The notes below the pieces were generated by a model. It searched no databases. It was not told the origin of the DNA and saw nothing but the letters and a program-made list of their open reading frames with translations. The translations under genes and the position numbers were made by a program. A DNA stretch of 64,000 nucleotides from Roseomonas sp. (GTDB lineage: Bacteria; Pseudomonadota; Alphaproteobacteria; Acetobacterales; Acetobacteraceae): contig JADCGF010000027.1 in the NCBI GenBank assembly GCA_020249145.1, positions 1 through 64,000 on the forward strand, in the 5' to 3' direction. Within the stretch, counting starts at the first letter, position 1, and every line of letters begins with the position of its first letter. Positions 17,733 to 26,444 of this stretch are shown here, piece after piece.

Positions 17733-20123
17733 ATGAACGTGGTGACACCGTTTGAGGGCATCGGGGCCAGCGTCCGCCGCAAGGAAGATTTCCGCTTCCT
17801 TCAGGGTCGAGGCGCTTACACGGATGATGCGGATAAGCCTGGGCAGTTGCATGCCTGGATCCTGCGTAGCCCGCATGCCCATGCCCGCATTAAATCTGTA
17901 GATATCTCAGCCGCGGCTTCCATGCCCGGCGTGGTGGAAATCTATACCGGCGCCGATATGGCGAAGGATGGCGTGGGCGGCCTGCCTTGCGGCTGGCAAA
18001 TCCACAACAAGGATGGTTCGCCCATGGCCGAACCGCCGCACCCGGTATTGGCACATGACAAGGTGCGCCATGTTGGGGACCCGGTTGCGGTTGCCATCGC
18101 CGCCACGCGCCAGCAAGCGCGCGATGCCGCGGAAGCGATCAGCGTTGATTATGAAGTGCTGCCCGCCGCCGCCACCATGGCAGCAGCGCTGAAGCCGGGC
18201 GCGGCTGCCATTCATGACGATGTCGCCGGCAATCTTTGCTATGATTGGCATATCGGCGACAAGGCCGTGGTGGATGCCGCCTTTGCCGGCGCCGCGCATG
18301 TCGTCAAATTCGATCTGGTGAATAACCGCCTGATCCCGAATGCCATGGAACCCCGTTCCGCGGTTGGCGAGTTTGATCGCACCACGGGTGATTACACGCT
18401 GACCACCACCAGCCAGAACCCGCATGTCATTCGCCTGCTGATGGGTGCCCATGTGCTCCATCTGCCGGAATCGAAGCTGCGCGTGATCGCACCTGATGTG
18501 GGCGGCGGCTTTGGCAGCAAGATCTACCATTATGCGGAAGAAGCCATTGTCACCTGGTCTGCCGGCAAGCTTGGCCGCCCGGTGCGCTGGACCGCGGATC
18601 GTACCGAAAGCTTCATGTCGGATGCCCATGGGCGCGACCATGTCAGCCACACCGAATTGGCGCTGGATGCGCATGGCAAGATCCTGGGGCTGCGCGTTTC
18701 GACGCAAGCCAATATGGGCGCCTATCTTTCCACCTTCGCGCCTTGTGTACCGACCTATCTCTACGCCACGCTGCTCGCCGGCGTGTACACCACACCAGTG
18801 ATCTATTGCGAAGTGAAGGCGGTGTTCACCAATACCGTGCCGGTGGATGCGTATCGTGGAGCGGGCCGCCCGGAAGCGACCTTCCTGCTGGAACGCCTGA
18901 TGGATGTGGCGGCGAAGCAAACCGGCATTGATAGGGTGGAACTGCGTCGGCGGAACTTCATCCAGCCCGATCAATTCCCCTATCAAACGCCGGTCGCGCT
19001 GCAATATGACAGCGGCAATTACCACGCGACCCTTGAACAGGCTCTGGCTTCTTCGGATTGGGCCGGCTTCCCGGCACGGCGTGCTGAAGCCGCCAAGCGC
19101 GGCAAGCTGCGCGGCATTGGCTGCTCCACCTATCTGGAAGCCTGCGGCATTGCGCCTTCAGCGGTGGTCGGCAGCCTTGGTGCCCGCGCGGGGCTTTATG
19201 AGGTTGGCACCATCCGCGTGCACCCAACCGGCAGCGTGACGGTGCTGACCGGCGCGCATAGCCATGGCCAGGGCCATGAAACCACCTTCGCGCAATTGGT
19301 TGCTGATAAGCTCGGCGTGCCGGTGGCGCAGGTTGATATCGTGCATGGCGATACGGCCAAGGTGCCCTTTGGCATGGGGACTTATGGATCCCGTAGCCTT
19401 GCCGTTGGCGGTAGCGCGATGATGAAGGCGATGGACAAGATCATCGCCAAGGGCAAGCGCATTGCGGCGCATCTGATGGAAGCCTCGGTGGACGATATCG
19501 AATTCGACCGTGGCACTTTCCGCGTGGCGGGTACGGATAAGACCAAGGCGCTGGTGGATATCAGCGTGGCGGCCTATGTGCCCCACAACTACCCGATCGA
19601 GGAATTGGAACCGGGCCTGGAAGAAACCGCCTTCTATGACCCGAAGAACTTCACCTATCCGGGTGGCTGCCATATCGCGGAAGTGGAAATTGATCCGGAG
19701 ACGGGCCGCACATCGGTGATCAATTTCACCGCCGTGGATGATGTAGGCCGCGTGATCAACCCCATGATCGTTGAAGGCCAGGTGCAGGGCGGTGTGGCGC
19801 AGGGCATTGGCCAGGCGTTGCTGGAAACCTGCGTTTATGATGCGGAAGGCCAACTGCTTTCCGGTTCCATGATGGATTACACCATGCCGCGGGCGGATGA
19901 TTTGCCGCCCGTTTCGGTCGCAACCCATACCACGCTTTGCACCCATAACCCGCTTGGGGTGAAGGGCTGCGGGGAGGTGGGCGCCATTGGCTCGCCGCCC
20001 GCCGTGATCAATGCGGTGGTTGATGCGCTTTCCGACTATGGCGTGAACCATGTCGAAATGCCGGCGACCCCGGCGAAAATCTGGCAGATCATCAATAGCG
20101 GCCGCCGCGCGGCGGCAGAATAA
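17733..20123 (+). CDS. coxL: CO/xanthine dehydrogenase-family molybdenum subunit, form II CoxL-like
   Basis: 796 residues, a normal length for the family. The molybdopterin contact motif GGGFG is at 257-261 and the catalytic Glu lies in GCGEVG, E748. The active-site loop reads AYRGAGR at 373-379. In established usage, form I CO dehydrogenases have AYxCSFR with a selenated Cys, while AYRGAGR marks form II enzymes. CO oxidation by form II proteins is disputed, so this is a molybdenum hydroxylase of unknown substrate. Gene order (S-L-M) supports form II. No MoeA-, CoxD- or CoxG-like assembly gene is in the window. Confidence 0.92.
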   Translation: MNVVTPFEGIGASVRRKEDFRFLQGRGAYTDDADKPGQLHAWILRSPHAHARIKSVDISAAASMPGVVEIYTGADMAKDGVGGLPCGWQIHNKDGSPMAEPPHPVLAHDKVRHVGDPVAVAIAATRQQARDAAEAISVDYEVLPAAATMAAALKPGAAAIHDDVAGNLCYDWHIGDKAVVDAAFAGAAHVVKFDLVNNRLIPNAMEPRSAVGEFDRTTGDYTLTTTSQNPHVIRLLMGAHVLHLPESKLRVIAPDVGGGFGSKIYHYAEEAIVTWSAGKLGRPVRWTADRTESFMSDAHGRDHVSHTELALDAHGKILGLRVSTQANMGAYLSTFAPCVPTYLYATLLAGVYTTPVIYCEVKAVFTNTVPVDAYRGAGRPEATFLLERLMDVAAKQTGIDRVELRRRNFIQPDQFPYQTPVALQYDSGNYHATLEQALASSDWAGFPARRAEAAKRGKLRGIGCSTYLEACGIAPSAVVGSLGARAGLYEVGTIRVHPTGSVTVLTGAHSHGQGHETTFAQLVADKLGVPVAQVDIVHGDTAKVPFGMGTYGSRSLAVGGSAMMKAMDKIIAKGKRIAAHLMEASVDDIEFDRGTFRVAGTDKTKALVDISVAAYVPHNYPIEELEPGLEETAFYDPKNFTYPGGCHIAEVEIDPETGRTSVINFTAVDDVGRVINPMIVEGQVQGGVAQGIGQALLETCVYDAEGQLLSGSMMDYTMPRADDLPPVSVATHTTLCTHNPLGVKGCGEVGAIGSPPAVINAVVDALSDYGVNHVEMPATPAKIWQIINSGRRAAAE

Positions 20124-20135
20124 AGGACCTCACCC

Positions 20136-20927
20136 ATGTATGATTTCGCCTATCACAAGCCCACCAGCCTGGCCGATGCCGCGAAGCTGCTGGCTGACCC
20201 GGATGCCAAGGCGGTTTCCGGCGGGCATACGCTGATCCCGGCGCTGAAGCACCGGCTGAACAAGCCTTCCGCGCTGGTGGATCTTTCCGGCATTGCGGAA
20301 ATGAAGGGCATTCGCCGCGAAGGCAATGCCATCATCATCGGCGCGCTGACACGGCATGTGGAAGTGGCCAATAGCGCGGAAGTGAAGGCCGCCATTCCGG
20401 CGCTGGCTTACATGGCATCGCATATCGGCGATGTGCAGGTGCGCAATCGCGGCACGATTGGTGGTTCGGTTTCCAATAACGACCCGGCGGCGGATTACCC
20501 GGCGGCGGTGCTCGGCCTTGGCGCCACCATCCACACCAATAAGCGCAAGATCGCGGCTGATGATTTCTTCCAGGGCATGTTCACAACTGCTTTGGCAGCG
20601 GATGAAATCCTGGTGGCGGTGGAATTCCCGATCCCGGAGAAGGCCGGCTACGCCAAGATGAAGAACCCGGCCAGCCGCTATGTCATGGCGGGGGTTTTCA
20701 TCTCCAAGGGCGCGGGCGGCGTGCGGGTTGCGGTGAATGGCGCCGGGCCTTGCGTGTTCCGTCAGGCGGATATGGAAAAGGCGCTCGCGGGCAGTTTTTC
20801 GGCCAATGCCATTGCCGGCATTGCGCAATCGGCTGATGGGCTGAACAGCGATATCCATGGCAGCGCCGAATATCGCGCCCATCTTGTCGGCGTGATGGCC
20901 AAGCGCGCCATGGCGGCGGCCGGCTGA
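20136..20927 (+). CDS. coxM: CO/xanthine dehydrogenase-family FAD subunit (CoxM-like)
   Basis: 263 residues, somewhat short of the usual ~280-290. The N-terminus MYDFAYHKPTSLADAAKLL is typical. The FAD-binding loops are seen as AVSGGHTLIPALKHRL near residues 28-43 (AxxGGHSL type) and TIGGSVSNNDPAADYP near 108-123. It carries electrons from the Fe-S subunit to an acceptor. It starts 12 nt after coxL and completes the three-subunit complex; a UUCG-loop terminator follows. Confidence 0.92.
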   Translation: MYDFAYHKPTSLADAAKLLADPDAKAVSGGHTLIPALKHRLNKPSALVDLSGIAEMKGIRREGNAIIIGALTRHVEVANSAEVKAAIPALAYMASHIGDVQVRNRGTIGGSVSNNDPAADYPAAVLGLGATIHTNKRKIAADDFFQGMFTTALAADEILVAVEFPIPEKAGYAKMKNPASRYVMAGVFISKGAGGVRVAVNGAGPCVFRQADMEKALAGSFSANAIAGIAQSADGLNSDIHGSAEYRAHLVGVMAKRAMAAAG

Positions 20928-20953
20928 AGCCCTTTCGGCTCTCGCAACATAAG

Positions 20954-20980
20954 AAATGGCGGCCTTCGGGTCGCCATTTT
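20954..20980 (+). terminator. terminator of the coxSLM cluster, UUCG loop
   Basis: AAATGGCGGCC (20954-20964) pairs with GGTCGCCATTT (20969-20979), with one G-T pair, around a TTCG tetraloop. The tail is TCGTTTCC. Position and stability suit an intrinsic terminator. Confidence 0.72.
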
Positions 20981-21056
20981 CGTTTCCGGCAATCGCCCGC
21001 TGGCACCGCGGGCGCTTCTGCGCCATGATCCCCGCATAGGTTGCGGGAGGGCCGCC

Positions 21057-21461
21057 ATGGAAATCAACATTCCCGACATCATCGCGGAAGTCCGCGCGGT
21101 GTTTGACCGTTACGAAGCCGCCATTGCAGCCAATGACAGCGCGGTGCTGGATAGCTCCTTCTGGGATGATCCGCGCGTGGTGCGGTATGGCATCACGGAA
21201 ATCCTCTACGGCATCGAAGCCATTCGCGCCTTTCGCGCCAGTGTGAAATCCTATGCCCCGCGCGCGCAGAAGAAGATCACCATCACCACTTTCGGGCGCG
21301 ATTTCGCCACCACCAATCTGGAATTCCAGCGCCTGGATAGCGGCCTGATCGGGCGAGAGACCAAGATCATGGCCCGCATCCCAGGCCAGGGCTGGCGCGT
21401 TGTCTCCGCCCATGTCTCTCTATTAGGGCAAACCGATCCTGGCCGTGTAGCGAAAGGCTGA
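21057..21461 (+). CDS. HpxZ/AtzH-like SnoaL-fold protein
   Basis: 134 residues of alpha+beta composition. The N-terminal helix with DIIAEVRAVFDRYEAAIAAND, then SSFWDDPRVVRYG, GIEAIRAFRAS, and the late beta strands IPGQGWRVVSAHVSLL all match the oxalurate-catabolism HpxZ / AtzH-like group of NTF2-fold proteins (DUF3225). Members accompany amidases in purine-ureide and triazine catabolism; AtzH is reported as a 1,3-dicarboxyurea deamidase. The function here is not proven. It starts a new run of genes with the isomerase-like and DadA-like genes, 4 nt and 6 nt or less apart. The allophanate-hydrolase-like pair at 48.2-50.0 kb is a possible functional relative. Confidence 0.75.
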   Translation: MEINIPDIIAEVRAVFDRYEAAIAANDSAVLDSSFWDDPRVVRYGITEILYGIEAIRAFRASVKSYAPRAQKKITITTFGRDFATTNLEFQRLDSGLIGRETKIMARIPGQGWRVVSAHVSLLGQTDPGRVAKG

Positions 21462-21465
21462 TGCC

Positions 21466-22116
21466 ATGAGCAAAACCGTCGAATGCTTCTACACGCTGTC
21501 CTCCCCCTGGATGTATCTGGGGGATAAGCAGCTTGCCGAGATCATCAAGCGCCATTGCGCCACGCTGGTGCTGCGCCCCTATGATTTCCGCCTGGTGGTG
21601 CCGCATACCGGGGGGATACCACTCCGCACCCGCCCGGAGCCGCGCCAGGATTATCACGCTTTGGAACTGGATCGCTGGTCGCGCCATCTTGGCATCCCGA
21701 TCAATCTGAAGCCCAAGCACTACCCGCCCTCAGACCAACGCCCCGCCGGACATATGGTCATGGCCGCCGCCGCGCGTGGCATGGATGCGATGCGGCTTTC
21801 CCATGCGCTGCTGCATGCGCTTTGGGTTGAAGACCGCGACATTGCGGACCCGCGCACCCGTGTGGCCATTGCCGAGGAACAGGGCATGCCTGGCGAAAGC
21901 CTGCACCGCGAAGAAGAAAGCGCCAGCATCCAGGCGGAGTTTGACCGCAACAACCGCGATGCCATCGCCCGCGGCGTGTTTGGCGCGCCCACCTATGTGT
22001 GCGACGAGCTTTTTCTCTGGGGCCAGGACCGCCTGTTTTTCCTGGATAAGCATCTAGCCGGGGAGGCGGTGCAATCCGGCCCCGTCAAGGCCATCGCCAA
22101 AACCAGGGCGCGCTGA
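21466..22116 (+). CDS. 2-hydroxychromene-2-carboxylate isomerase-like protein (DsbA/GST-kappa fold)
   Basis: 216 residues. The N-terminus FYTLSSPWMYLGDKQL has the Ser of the kappa-class GST/HCCA isomerase site in place of a CxxC. The C-terminal GVFGAPTYVCDELFLWGQDR is the family's cis-Pro and FWGQDR segment. Family members are glutathione-dependent isomerases in naphthalene breakdown, but many homologues have unknown roles. It sits between the HpxZ-like and DadA-like genes with 4-nt and 2-nt gaps, so the three are very likely one transcript. No other aromatic-degradation genes are here, so HCCA itself is an unlikely substrate (inference). Confidence 0.82.
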   Translation: MSKTVECFYTLSSPWMYLGDKQLAEIIKRHCATLVLRPYDFRLVVPHTGGIPLRTRPEPRQDYHALELDRWSRHLGIPINLKPKHYPPSDQRPAGHMVMAAAARGMDAMRLSHALLHALWVEDRDIADPRTRVAIAEEQGMPGESLHREEESASIQAEFDRNNRDAIARGVFGAPTYVCDELFLWGQDRLFFLDKHLAGEAVQSGPVKAIAKTRAR

Positions 22117-22118
22117 AT

Positions 22119-23390
22119 ATGGCGCGGCATGTGGTGGTGATTGGCGCCGGCGCGGTCGGCGCGGCCTCAGCGCTCGCCGCGCTTAAGGACGGCCATCGGG
22201 TCACCATCCTGGAACCCGCTGAGCCGGGCGGGGAACAGGCAGCATCCTATGGCAATGGCTGTTGGCTAAGCCCCATGTCGGTCATCCCGCCGGCGGTGCC
22301 GGGCATTTGGAAGAAGCTGCCGAAGTTCCTCTCGGACCCTCTGGGTCCGCTCGCCATTCGCTGGCGCTATCTGCCCCGCGTCGCGCCCTGGCTGATCCGC
22401 TATTTGGCCTCTGGCTGGCGGTGGGAAGATGTGGCGAAGACCGCTCAGGCGCTCCGCCCACTGGTGCAGGATGCGCCGCGGCTGCATCAGGCGCTCGCGG
22501 ATCAGGCCGGGGTGGGCCATCTGATCGAAAGGCGGGGGCTGATGTATATCTACCCCTCCCGCGCCGATTTTGAGGCTGAGCGCAAAGCCTGGGAAATCCG
22601 CCACCAGGTCGGCGTGCGCTGGATTGAACTTGACGCGGATGAGCTTCGCCAGCGGGAACCTGATCTGGACCGCCGTTATGGTTTCGGCGTTTTCGTGGAT
22701 GAGGGTGGGCATTGCACCGACCCCGGCGCCTATGTCGCCGCCCTGATCGGGCTGGCGCAGGCTGAGGGTGCCAAGCTGCTGCGCGATTACGCCACCGGAT
22801 TTCGCATTGAAGCCGGCAGGCTGAAGGCGGTGACGACAGGGCAGGGAGAGGTCCCCTGCGATGCCGCCGTAATCGCCGCCGGCGTCCATTCCAAGCCGCT
22901 CGCCCGCGCGGCGGGGGATGATGTGCCGCTGGAGAGCGAACGCGGCTACCACGCCGAAATCAGTGCGCCTGAAGTGGCGCCGCGCTATGGGCTGATGCCC
23001 TCAGACGGCAAAATGTCCATCATGCGCACGGCGCGGGGGCTTCGCTGCGCCGGGCAGGTTGAGATTGCCGGGATTGAAGCGGCGCCCAATTGGCAGCGCG
23101 CGGAAATCCTTAAAAATCATCTGTTAAGTTGCTTTCCTGGCCTACCGCGCGACCTGCCAGCGGAACGGGTGAAGTTTTGGCTCGGCCATCGGCCTTCCAT
23201 GCCGGACGGCATGCCCTGCCTTGGCCCATCACGGGCCAGCGCCGATGTGATCCATGCCTTTGGCCATGGCCATACCGGCCTGGTCGCCGCCGCCCGGACG
23301 GGGGAGGTGGTGGCGGCGCTTTTGGCCCGTCGCGCGCCCCCAATCCCCATCGCTGCCTTCGACTCGCGACGTTTTGGGGCGTTTTTTTAG
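22119..23390 (+). CDS. FAD-dependent amino acid dehydrogenase/oxidase (DadA-like)
   Basis: 423 residues. The Rossmann motif VVVIGAGAVGAASALA opens the protein and binds FAD. SYGNGCWLSPMSVIPPAVPG is the DadA-like loop, and the C-terminal GHRPSMPDGMPCLGPS plus FGHGHTGLVAAARTGEVV close the FAD site as in the D-amino acid dehydrogenase family. It would oxidise a D-amino acid or a related secondary amine and pass electrons to the quinone pool. It starts 2 nt after the isomerase-like gene. The substrate is uncertain: DadA, glycine oxidase and hydroxyproline oxidases share this fold. Confidence 0.87.
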   Translation: MARHVVVIGAGAVGAASALAALKDGHRVTILEPAEPGGEQAASYGNGCWLSPMSVIPPAVPGIWKKLPKFLSDPLGPLAIRWRYLPRVAPWLIRYLASGWRWEDVAKTAQALRPLVQDAPRLHQALADQAGVGHLIERRGLMYIYPSRADFEAERKAWEIRHQVGVRWIELDADELRQREPDLDRRYGFGVFVDEGGHCTDPGAYVAALIGLAQAEGAKLLRDYATGFRIEAGRLKAVTTGQGEVPCDAAVIAAGVHSKPLARAAGDDVPLESERGYHAEISAPEVAPRYGLMPSDGKMSIMRTARGLRCAGQVEIAGIEAAPNWQRAEILKNHLLSCFPGLPRDLPAERVKFWLGHRPSMPDGMPCLGPSRASADVIHAFGHGHTGLVAAARTGEVVAALLARRAPPIPIAAFDSRRFGAFF

Positions 23391-23438
23391 GTTTTCTTGG
23401 CCTTCACTTAAAATTTCTCTCGCTTTTAAGGAAATGGG

Positions 23439-24269
23439 GTGTCATGCTGCCAAATAGCGGCGTTGCATCCCGCGCGCGGCGGTCATTTATGGTTGGATAG
23501 TCAAACAGTGTTTCCTGAAAACGAGCACCAGGACAGCACCGGGCCGATCGAGGCTGAGGTGAAGTGGTATAATTCCCGTAAAGGCTTCGGCTTCGTACTG
23601 GGACCAGATGGGCAGGATGTGTTTTTTCACGCCTCTGCCCTGACAGAGGCAGGCATTGAACCGCCAGATACCGGCGACAAGCTGGTCTGCGAAATCGGTT
23701 CTGACCGGCAGGGCCGGCGCCTGATCACGCGGATCATGCAGCTGAAGAAGGGCGAAGGTGGTGGCGAAGCGCGCCCGCCGCGTCGTGAATTCGGCGGCGG
23801 CGGCGGTTTTGGGGATCGTCCCCCGCGCCGCGATTTCGGGGATCGTCCCCCGCGCCGTGATTTCGGGGATCGCCCCCCGCGCCGTGATTTCGGCGGTGGC
23901 GGCGGCTTTGGTGGCGGTGGCTTCGGGGATCGTCCCCCGCGCCGCGATTTCGGCGGTGGCGGCGGTTTTGGCGGCGGCGGTTTTGGTGATCGTCCCCCGC
24001 GTCGTGATTTCGGGGATCGTCCCCCGCCGCGCCGGGAGTTCAACCGCGATGAAGGCGGGCCGACCTATGACATCGCCGGCACGGTCAAGTGGTTTGACCA
24101 GGTGCGCGGCTTCGGCTTCGTGACGCCGGAAGATGGCGGCCAGGATGTGTTTCTGCATTCATCGGTGCTGCAACGCGCCGGCAAGCAGGATGTGCAGCAG
24201 GGCGAAAAGGTCGCCCTTGAAGTGCGTGATGGTCAGCGCGGCCGCCAAGCCGTGAACATGAAGGGCTGA
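23439..24269 (+). CDS. double cold-shock-domain protein with Arg/Gly-rich linker
   Basis: Two nucleic-acid-binding cold-shock domains: EVKWYNSRKGFGFVLGPDG...DVFFHASAL near residues 39-70, and TVKWFDQVRGFGFVTPEDGG...DVFLHSSVL near 213-245. Each carries RNP1-like KGFGFV/RGFGFV and RNP2-like VFxH. The linker is a low-complexity tract of GFGDRPPRRDF and GGGGGFGG repeats, resembling eukaryotic RGG/RG-rich RNA-binding tails. Two-domain CspA proteins are common in Alphaproteobacteria, but such a long repeat linker is unusual. Start: GTG 23439 has AAGGA 6 nt upstream; a GTG at 23508 would remove an atypical leader and is equally plausible. A strong terminator follows. Confidence 0.85.
   Translation: MSCCQIAALHPARGGHLWLDSQTVFPENEHQDSTGPIEAEVKWYNSRKGFGFVLGPDGQDVFFHASALTEAGIEPPDTGDKLVCEIGSDRQGRRLITRIMQLKKGEGGGEARPPRREFGGGGGFGDRPPRRDFGDRPPRRDFGDRPPRRDFGGGGGFGGGGFGDRPPRRDFGGGGGFGGGGFGDRPPRRDFGDRPPPRREFNRDEGGPTYDIAGTVKWFDQVRGFGFVTPEDGGQDVFLHSSVLQRAGKQDVQQGEKVALEVRDGQRGRQAVNMKG
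23794..24036 (+). repeat. in-frame tandem repeats in the cold-shock protein linker
   Basis: Two units alternate. A 27-bp unit encodes FGDRPPRRD (for example near 23813-23870). A 60-bp unit encodes GGGGGFGGGGFGDRPPRRDF and occurs twice in exact register at about 23891-23950 and 23951-24010. All units keep the reading frame, so copy number can change without breaking the protein. Confidence 0.85.
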
Positions 24270-24314
24270 AACAGCCCCCATTTTGGGCTTATGAGGCCGT
24301 GATGACGTTCAGAA

Positions 24315-24342
24315 AACGAGGGGCATGTCCCCTCGTTTTTTT
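24315..24342 (+). terminator. intrinsic terminator after the cold-shock gene
   Basis: AACGAGGGG (24315-24323) pairs with CCCCTCGTT (24329-24337), loop CATGT, and runs into seven T (24336-24342). It insulates the flagellin gene downstream. Confidence 0.93.
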
Positions 24343-24490
24343 GTGGCGTAGCCCCTCGGTAGTTGTTTCCATTCATGATTGAGAAAACTGAAGACGCCAC
24401 CGGCATTTTTACCGAATTTTTACAAAAAACCTGTTTTTTCAATGGTTTATTTAACCCCTTTTTCATTTCCTTCTGAGAGATTGATCGCGT

Positions 24491-24523
24491 CCCGAAAATC
24501 GGGCGCAGCGAAGGGAAAATCCC
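24491..24523 (+). promoter_or_regulatory. twin hairpins in the leader of flagellin 1, second one covering the ribosome site
   Basis: Hairpin 1: CCCGA (24491-24495), AAA loop, TCGGG (24499-24503). Hairpin 2: GGGA (24513-24516), AAA loop, TCCC (24520-24523), directly against the ATG at 24524. Hairpin 2 contains the purine-rich ribosome site AAGGGA. The second flagellin gene has the same two-hairpin layout with different stem bases. Confidence 0.65.
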
Positions 24524-25354
24524 ATGAATCTGAATTCGGTGAACACCAATCTTGCGGCGATGACCGCGCTTCAGTCCCTGAACCGGACCAATGATGCGCT
24601 TGGTGTCGTCCAAAAGCGCGTCTCCACTGGTTATCGTGTCGCCGATGCCAAGGATGATGGCGGCGCTTTTGCTGTCGCGCAATCCGTCCGTGGCGATATC
24701 GCTGGCCTGACCGCAGCCAATGAACAATTGGGCGGTCTCAAAGGCATTGTAGATGTGACACTGCAAGGCCTCGGGCAGGTCTCAAAGACCATGGTTGAGC
24801 TTCGCACTGTGCTGACACGCCTGGCGGATGGCACCATCAATGACCAGCAGCGGGCGCAGTATGAACAGCAATACACGCAGCTTCAGACACAGGTGCAACG
24901 CTTCGTCGAAGATGCGACCTATAATGGCCGCACGCTACTTTCTACCGTGGCAGCCGATGGCGGCGGAGATATTGTATCCATTCGCAATGAAGTCGGTACC
25001 ACCCTGACTCTGGCAGCCTTTGATGGCGCAACCGATTTCGTGGTGGCCGCACCACCCGCCGATGCCACAGCAGCGCAGGCCGCGATTGCGGGCGATTGGT
25101 CCGACGTGAATGAAGCCATCAATGACGCGCTCAATCGTCTTGGTGCGGATGCGCGCTATGTTGACGCCCAGATCAGCTATAACCGCGACAAGCTTGATGC
25201 GATTGAAGGTGGGCTTGGCGCCTTGATTGATGCCGATATCGCCAAGGAGGCCGCGCGGCTTCAGGCCTTGCAGATCAGGCAGCAGCTTGGCACGCAAACG
25301 CTTTCCATCACCAACCAGGCACCTCAGGCGCTGATCTCCCTGTTTGGTCGTTAA
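24524..25354 (+). CDS. flagellin, first tandem copy
   Basis: 276 residues. The conserved D0/D1 N-terminal helices (SVNTNLAAMTALQSLNRTND, VQKRVSTGYRVADAKDDG) and C-terminal helices (LDAIEGGLGALIDADIAKEA, LQALQIRQQLGTQTLSI) are present with a short central part. It is therefore a compact alphaproteobacterial flagellin without large D2/D3 domains. It polymerises into the flagellar filament after export by the flagellar type III system. No other flagellar genes are in the window. It is preceded by an AT-rich leader of ~180 nt after the upstream terminator; the leader ends in two small hairpins, one over the ribosome site. It is highly similar to the next flagellin. Confidence 0.95.
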   Translation: MNLNSVNTNLAAMTALQSLNRTNDALGVVQKRVSTGYRVADAKDDGGAFAVAQSVRGDIAGLTAANEQLGGLKGIVDVTLQGLGQVSKTMVELRTVLTRLADGTINDQQRAQYEQQYTQLQTQVQRFVEDATYNGRTLLSTVAADGGGDIVSIRNEVGTTLTLAAFDGATDFVVAAPPADATAAQAAIAGDWSDVNEAINDALNRLGADARYVDAQISYNRDKLDAIEGGLGALIDADIAKEAARLQALQIRQQLGTQTLSITNQAPQALISLFGR

Positions 25355-25398
25355 TGTGAAGCAATCCTTCGCCTGATCCGCTTCCCCCGGCCTTTTGC

Positions 25399-25436
25399 GG
25401 AACACCATGGCATGCCGGCCGTGGTGTTTCCATTTT
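25399..25436 (+). terminator. possible terminator after flagellin 1
   Basis: GGAACACCA (25399-25407) pairs with TGGTGTTTCC (25422-25431) with one bulged T, followed by ATTTTT. The imperfect stem makes this moderate. Confidence 0.55.
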
Positions 25437-25531
25437 TAAATTACACAACAAAACAAAAAAATCTGCATCCGCACGCCAAATAATGGCTGGGATTCACCAA
25501 ATGTTATTTCTTTACTGCCAATTTGCCTGAC

Positions 25532-25565
25532 GCCCAAAATGGGCTTGCCATGAAGGAAAAATTCC
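25532..25565 (+). promoter_or_regulatory. twin hairpins in the leader of flagellin 2, second one covering the ribosome site
   Basis: Hairpin 1: GCCCA (25532-25536), AAA loop, TGGGC (25540-25544). Hairpin 2: GGAA (25555-25558), AAA loop, TTCC (25562-25565), one base before the ATG at 25567. The ribosome site AAGGAA lies in hairpin 2. Stem bases differ from the flagellin 1 leader, but pairing and spacing are kept. Confidence 0.65.
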
Positions 25566-25566
25566 A

Positions 25567-26415
25567 ATGAGCATCACTTCAGTCATCTCGAATACCGGCG
25601 CCATGACAGCGCTGCAATCCCTCAACCGCACCAATGATGCCTTGTCGGTTGTTCAGAAGCGCATCTCAACAGGATATCGGGTTGCCGACGCCAAGGATGA
25701 TGGCGGCGCCTTTGCGGTTGCGCAGACGGTGCGCAGCGATACCGCCTCCCTCACCGCGGTGAATGAGCAATTGGGCGGTCTGCGCGGCCTTGTGGATGTT
25801 TCGCTCAAAGCGCTTGAGCAGGTTTCAAAAACCATGATTGACATTCGCACCGCGCTGACGCGGCTTTCGGATGGCACCATCACCGGGGAAGCACGCGATC
25901 AATACAATCAGCAATATGCGCAGCTCCGCACCCAGATCACGAGTTTTCTGGACGATGCCGATTATTTCGGACGCAATCTGCTGACCGGCGCATCACCCGC
26001 CAATGATGTTGTGACCATGAGGAGCGAATCGGCTGACGCGGCCGATCTTTATACGCTTGCCGCGCTCGGCCCCAGCGCGAATTTCCTGGTCAATGCAGGA
26101 CCTTTTGCCACAGATGCGGATGCTCGTACCGCCCTGGACCCGGCAACAGGAAATTTCACCGCCATCAATCAGGCGATCAACAATGCGATGAACCGGCTGG
26201 GTTCCGATGCGCGCTACATTGACGCGCAGATCAATTTCAACAGCGACAAGCTCGATGCCATGGAAGGCGGCCTCGGCAATCTGATTGATGCGAATCTGGC
26301 GCGGGAATCAGCCCGCCTGCAGGCGCTGCAAATTCGCCAGCAGCTTGGCAGCCAGACGCTTTCCATTGCCAATCAGGCGCCGCAATTCCTGCTCTCACTC
26401 TTTGGCGGTCGCTGA
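25567..26415 (+). CDS. flagellin, second tandem copy
   Basis: 282 residues, a clear paralogue of the preceding flagellin. The N-terminal ~100 residues are nearly the same (AMTALQSLNRTNDALSVVQK, ISTGYRVADAKDDGGAFAVA), as are the C-terminal ~80. The centre diverges (SADAADLYTLAALGPSANF), as expected where surface-exposed residues vary. It has its own AT-rich leader with two small hairpins before the ATG, so it is probably a separate transcript. Two similar flagellins may form segments of one filament or differ in expression; sequence alone cannot tell. Confidence 0.95.
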   Translation: MSITSVISNTGAMTALQSLNRTNDALSVVQKRISTGYRVADAKDDGGAFAVAQTVRSDTASLTAVNEQLGGLRGLVDVSLKALEQVSKTMIDIRTALTRLSDGTITGEARDQYNQQYAQLRTQITSFLDDADYFGRNLLTGASPANDVVTMRSESADAADLYTLAALGPSANFLVNAGPFATDADARTALDPATGNFTAINQAINNAMNRLGSDARYIDAQINFNSDKLDAMEGGLGNLIDANLARESARLQALQIRQQLGSQTLSIANQAPQFLLSLFGGR

Positions 26416-26444
26416 TGACATGAACCAAAGCCCCGAAGGCGGGC

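Noticed and set aside
23794..24036. Regular repeats as a possible CRISPR array
   Set aside because: Units are in frame, adjacent, and have no unique spacers; they encode the protein linker.
23627..24043. Long leftward open frame of Arg/Pro/Ser repeats
   Set aside because: It is the antisense shadow of the cold-shock protein's repeat linker; the composition is an artefact of the GC-rich repeats.
24343..24490. Sigma54 (-24/-12) or sigma28 promoter before flagellin 1
   Set aside because: No GG-N10-GC element and no TAAA-N15-GCCGATAA-like element could be found by eye; the promoter remains unassigned.
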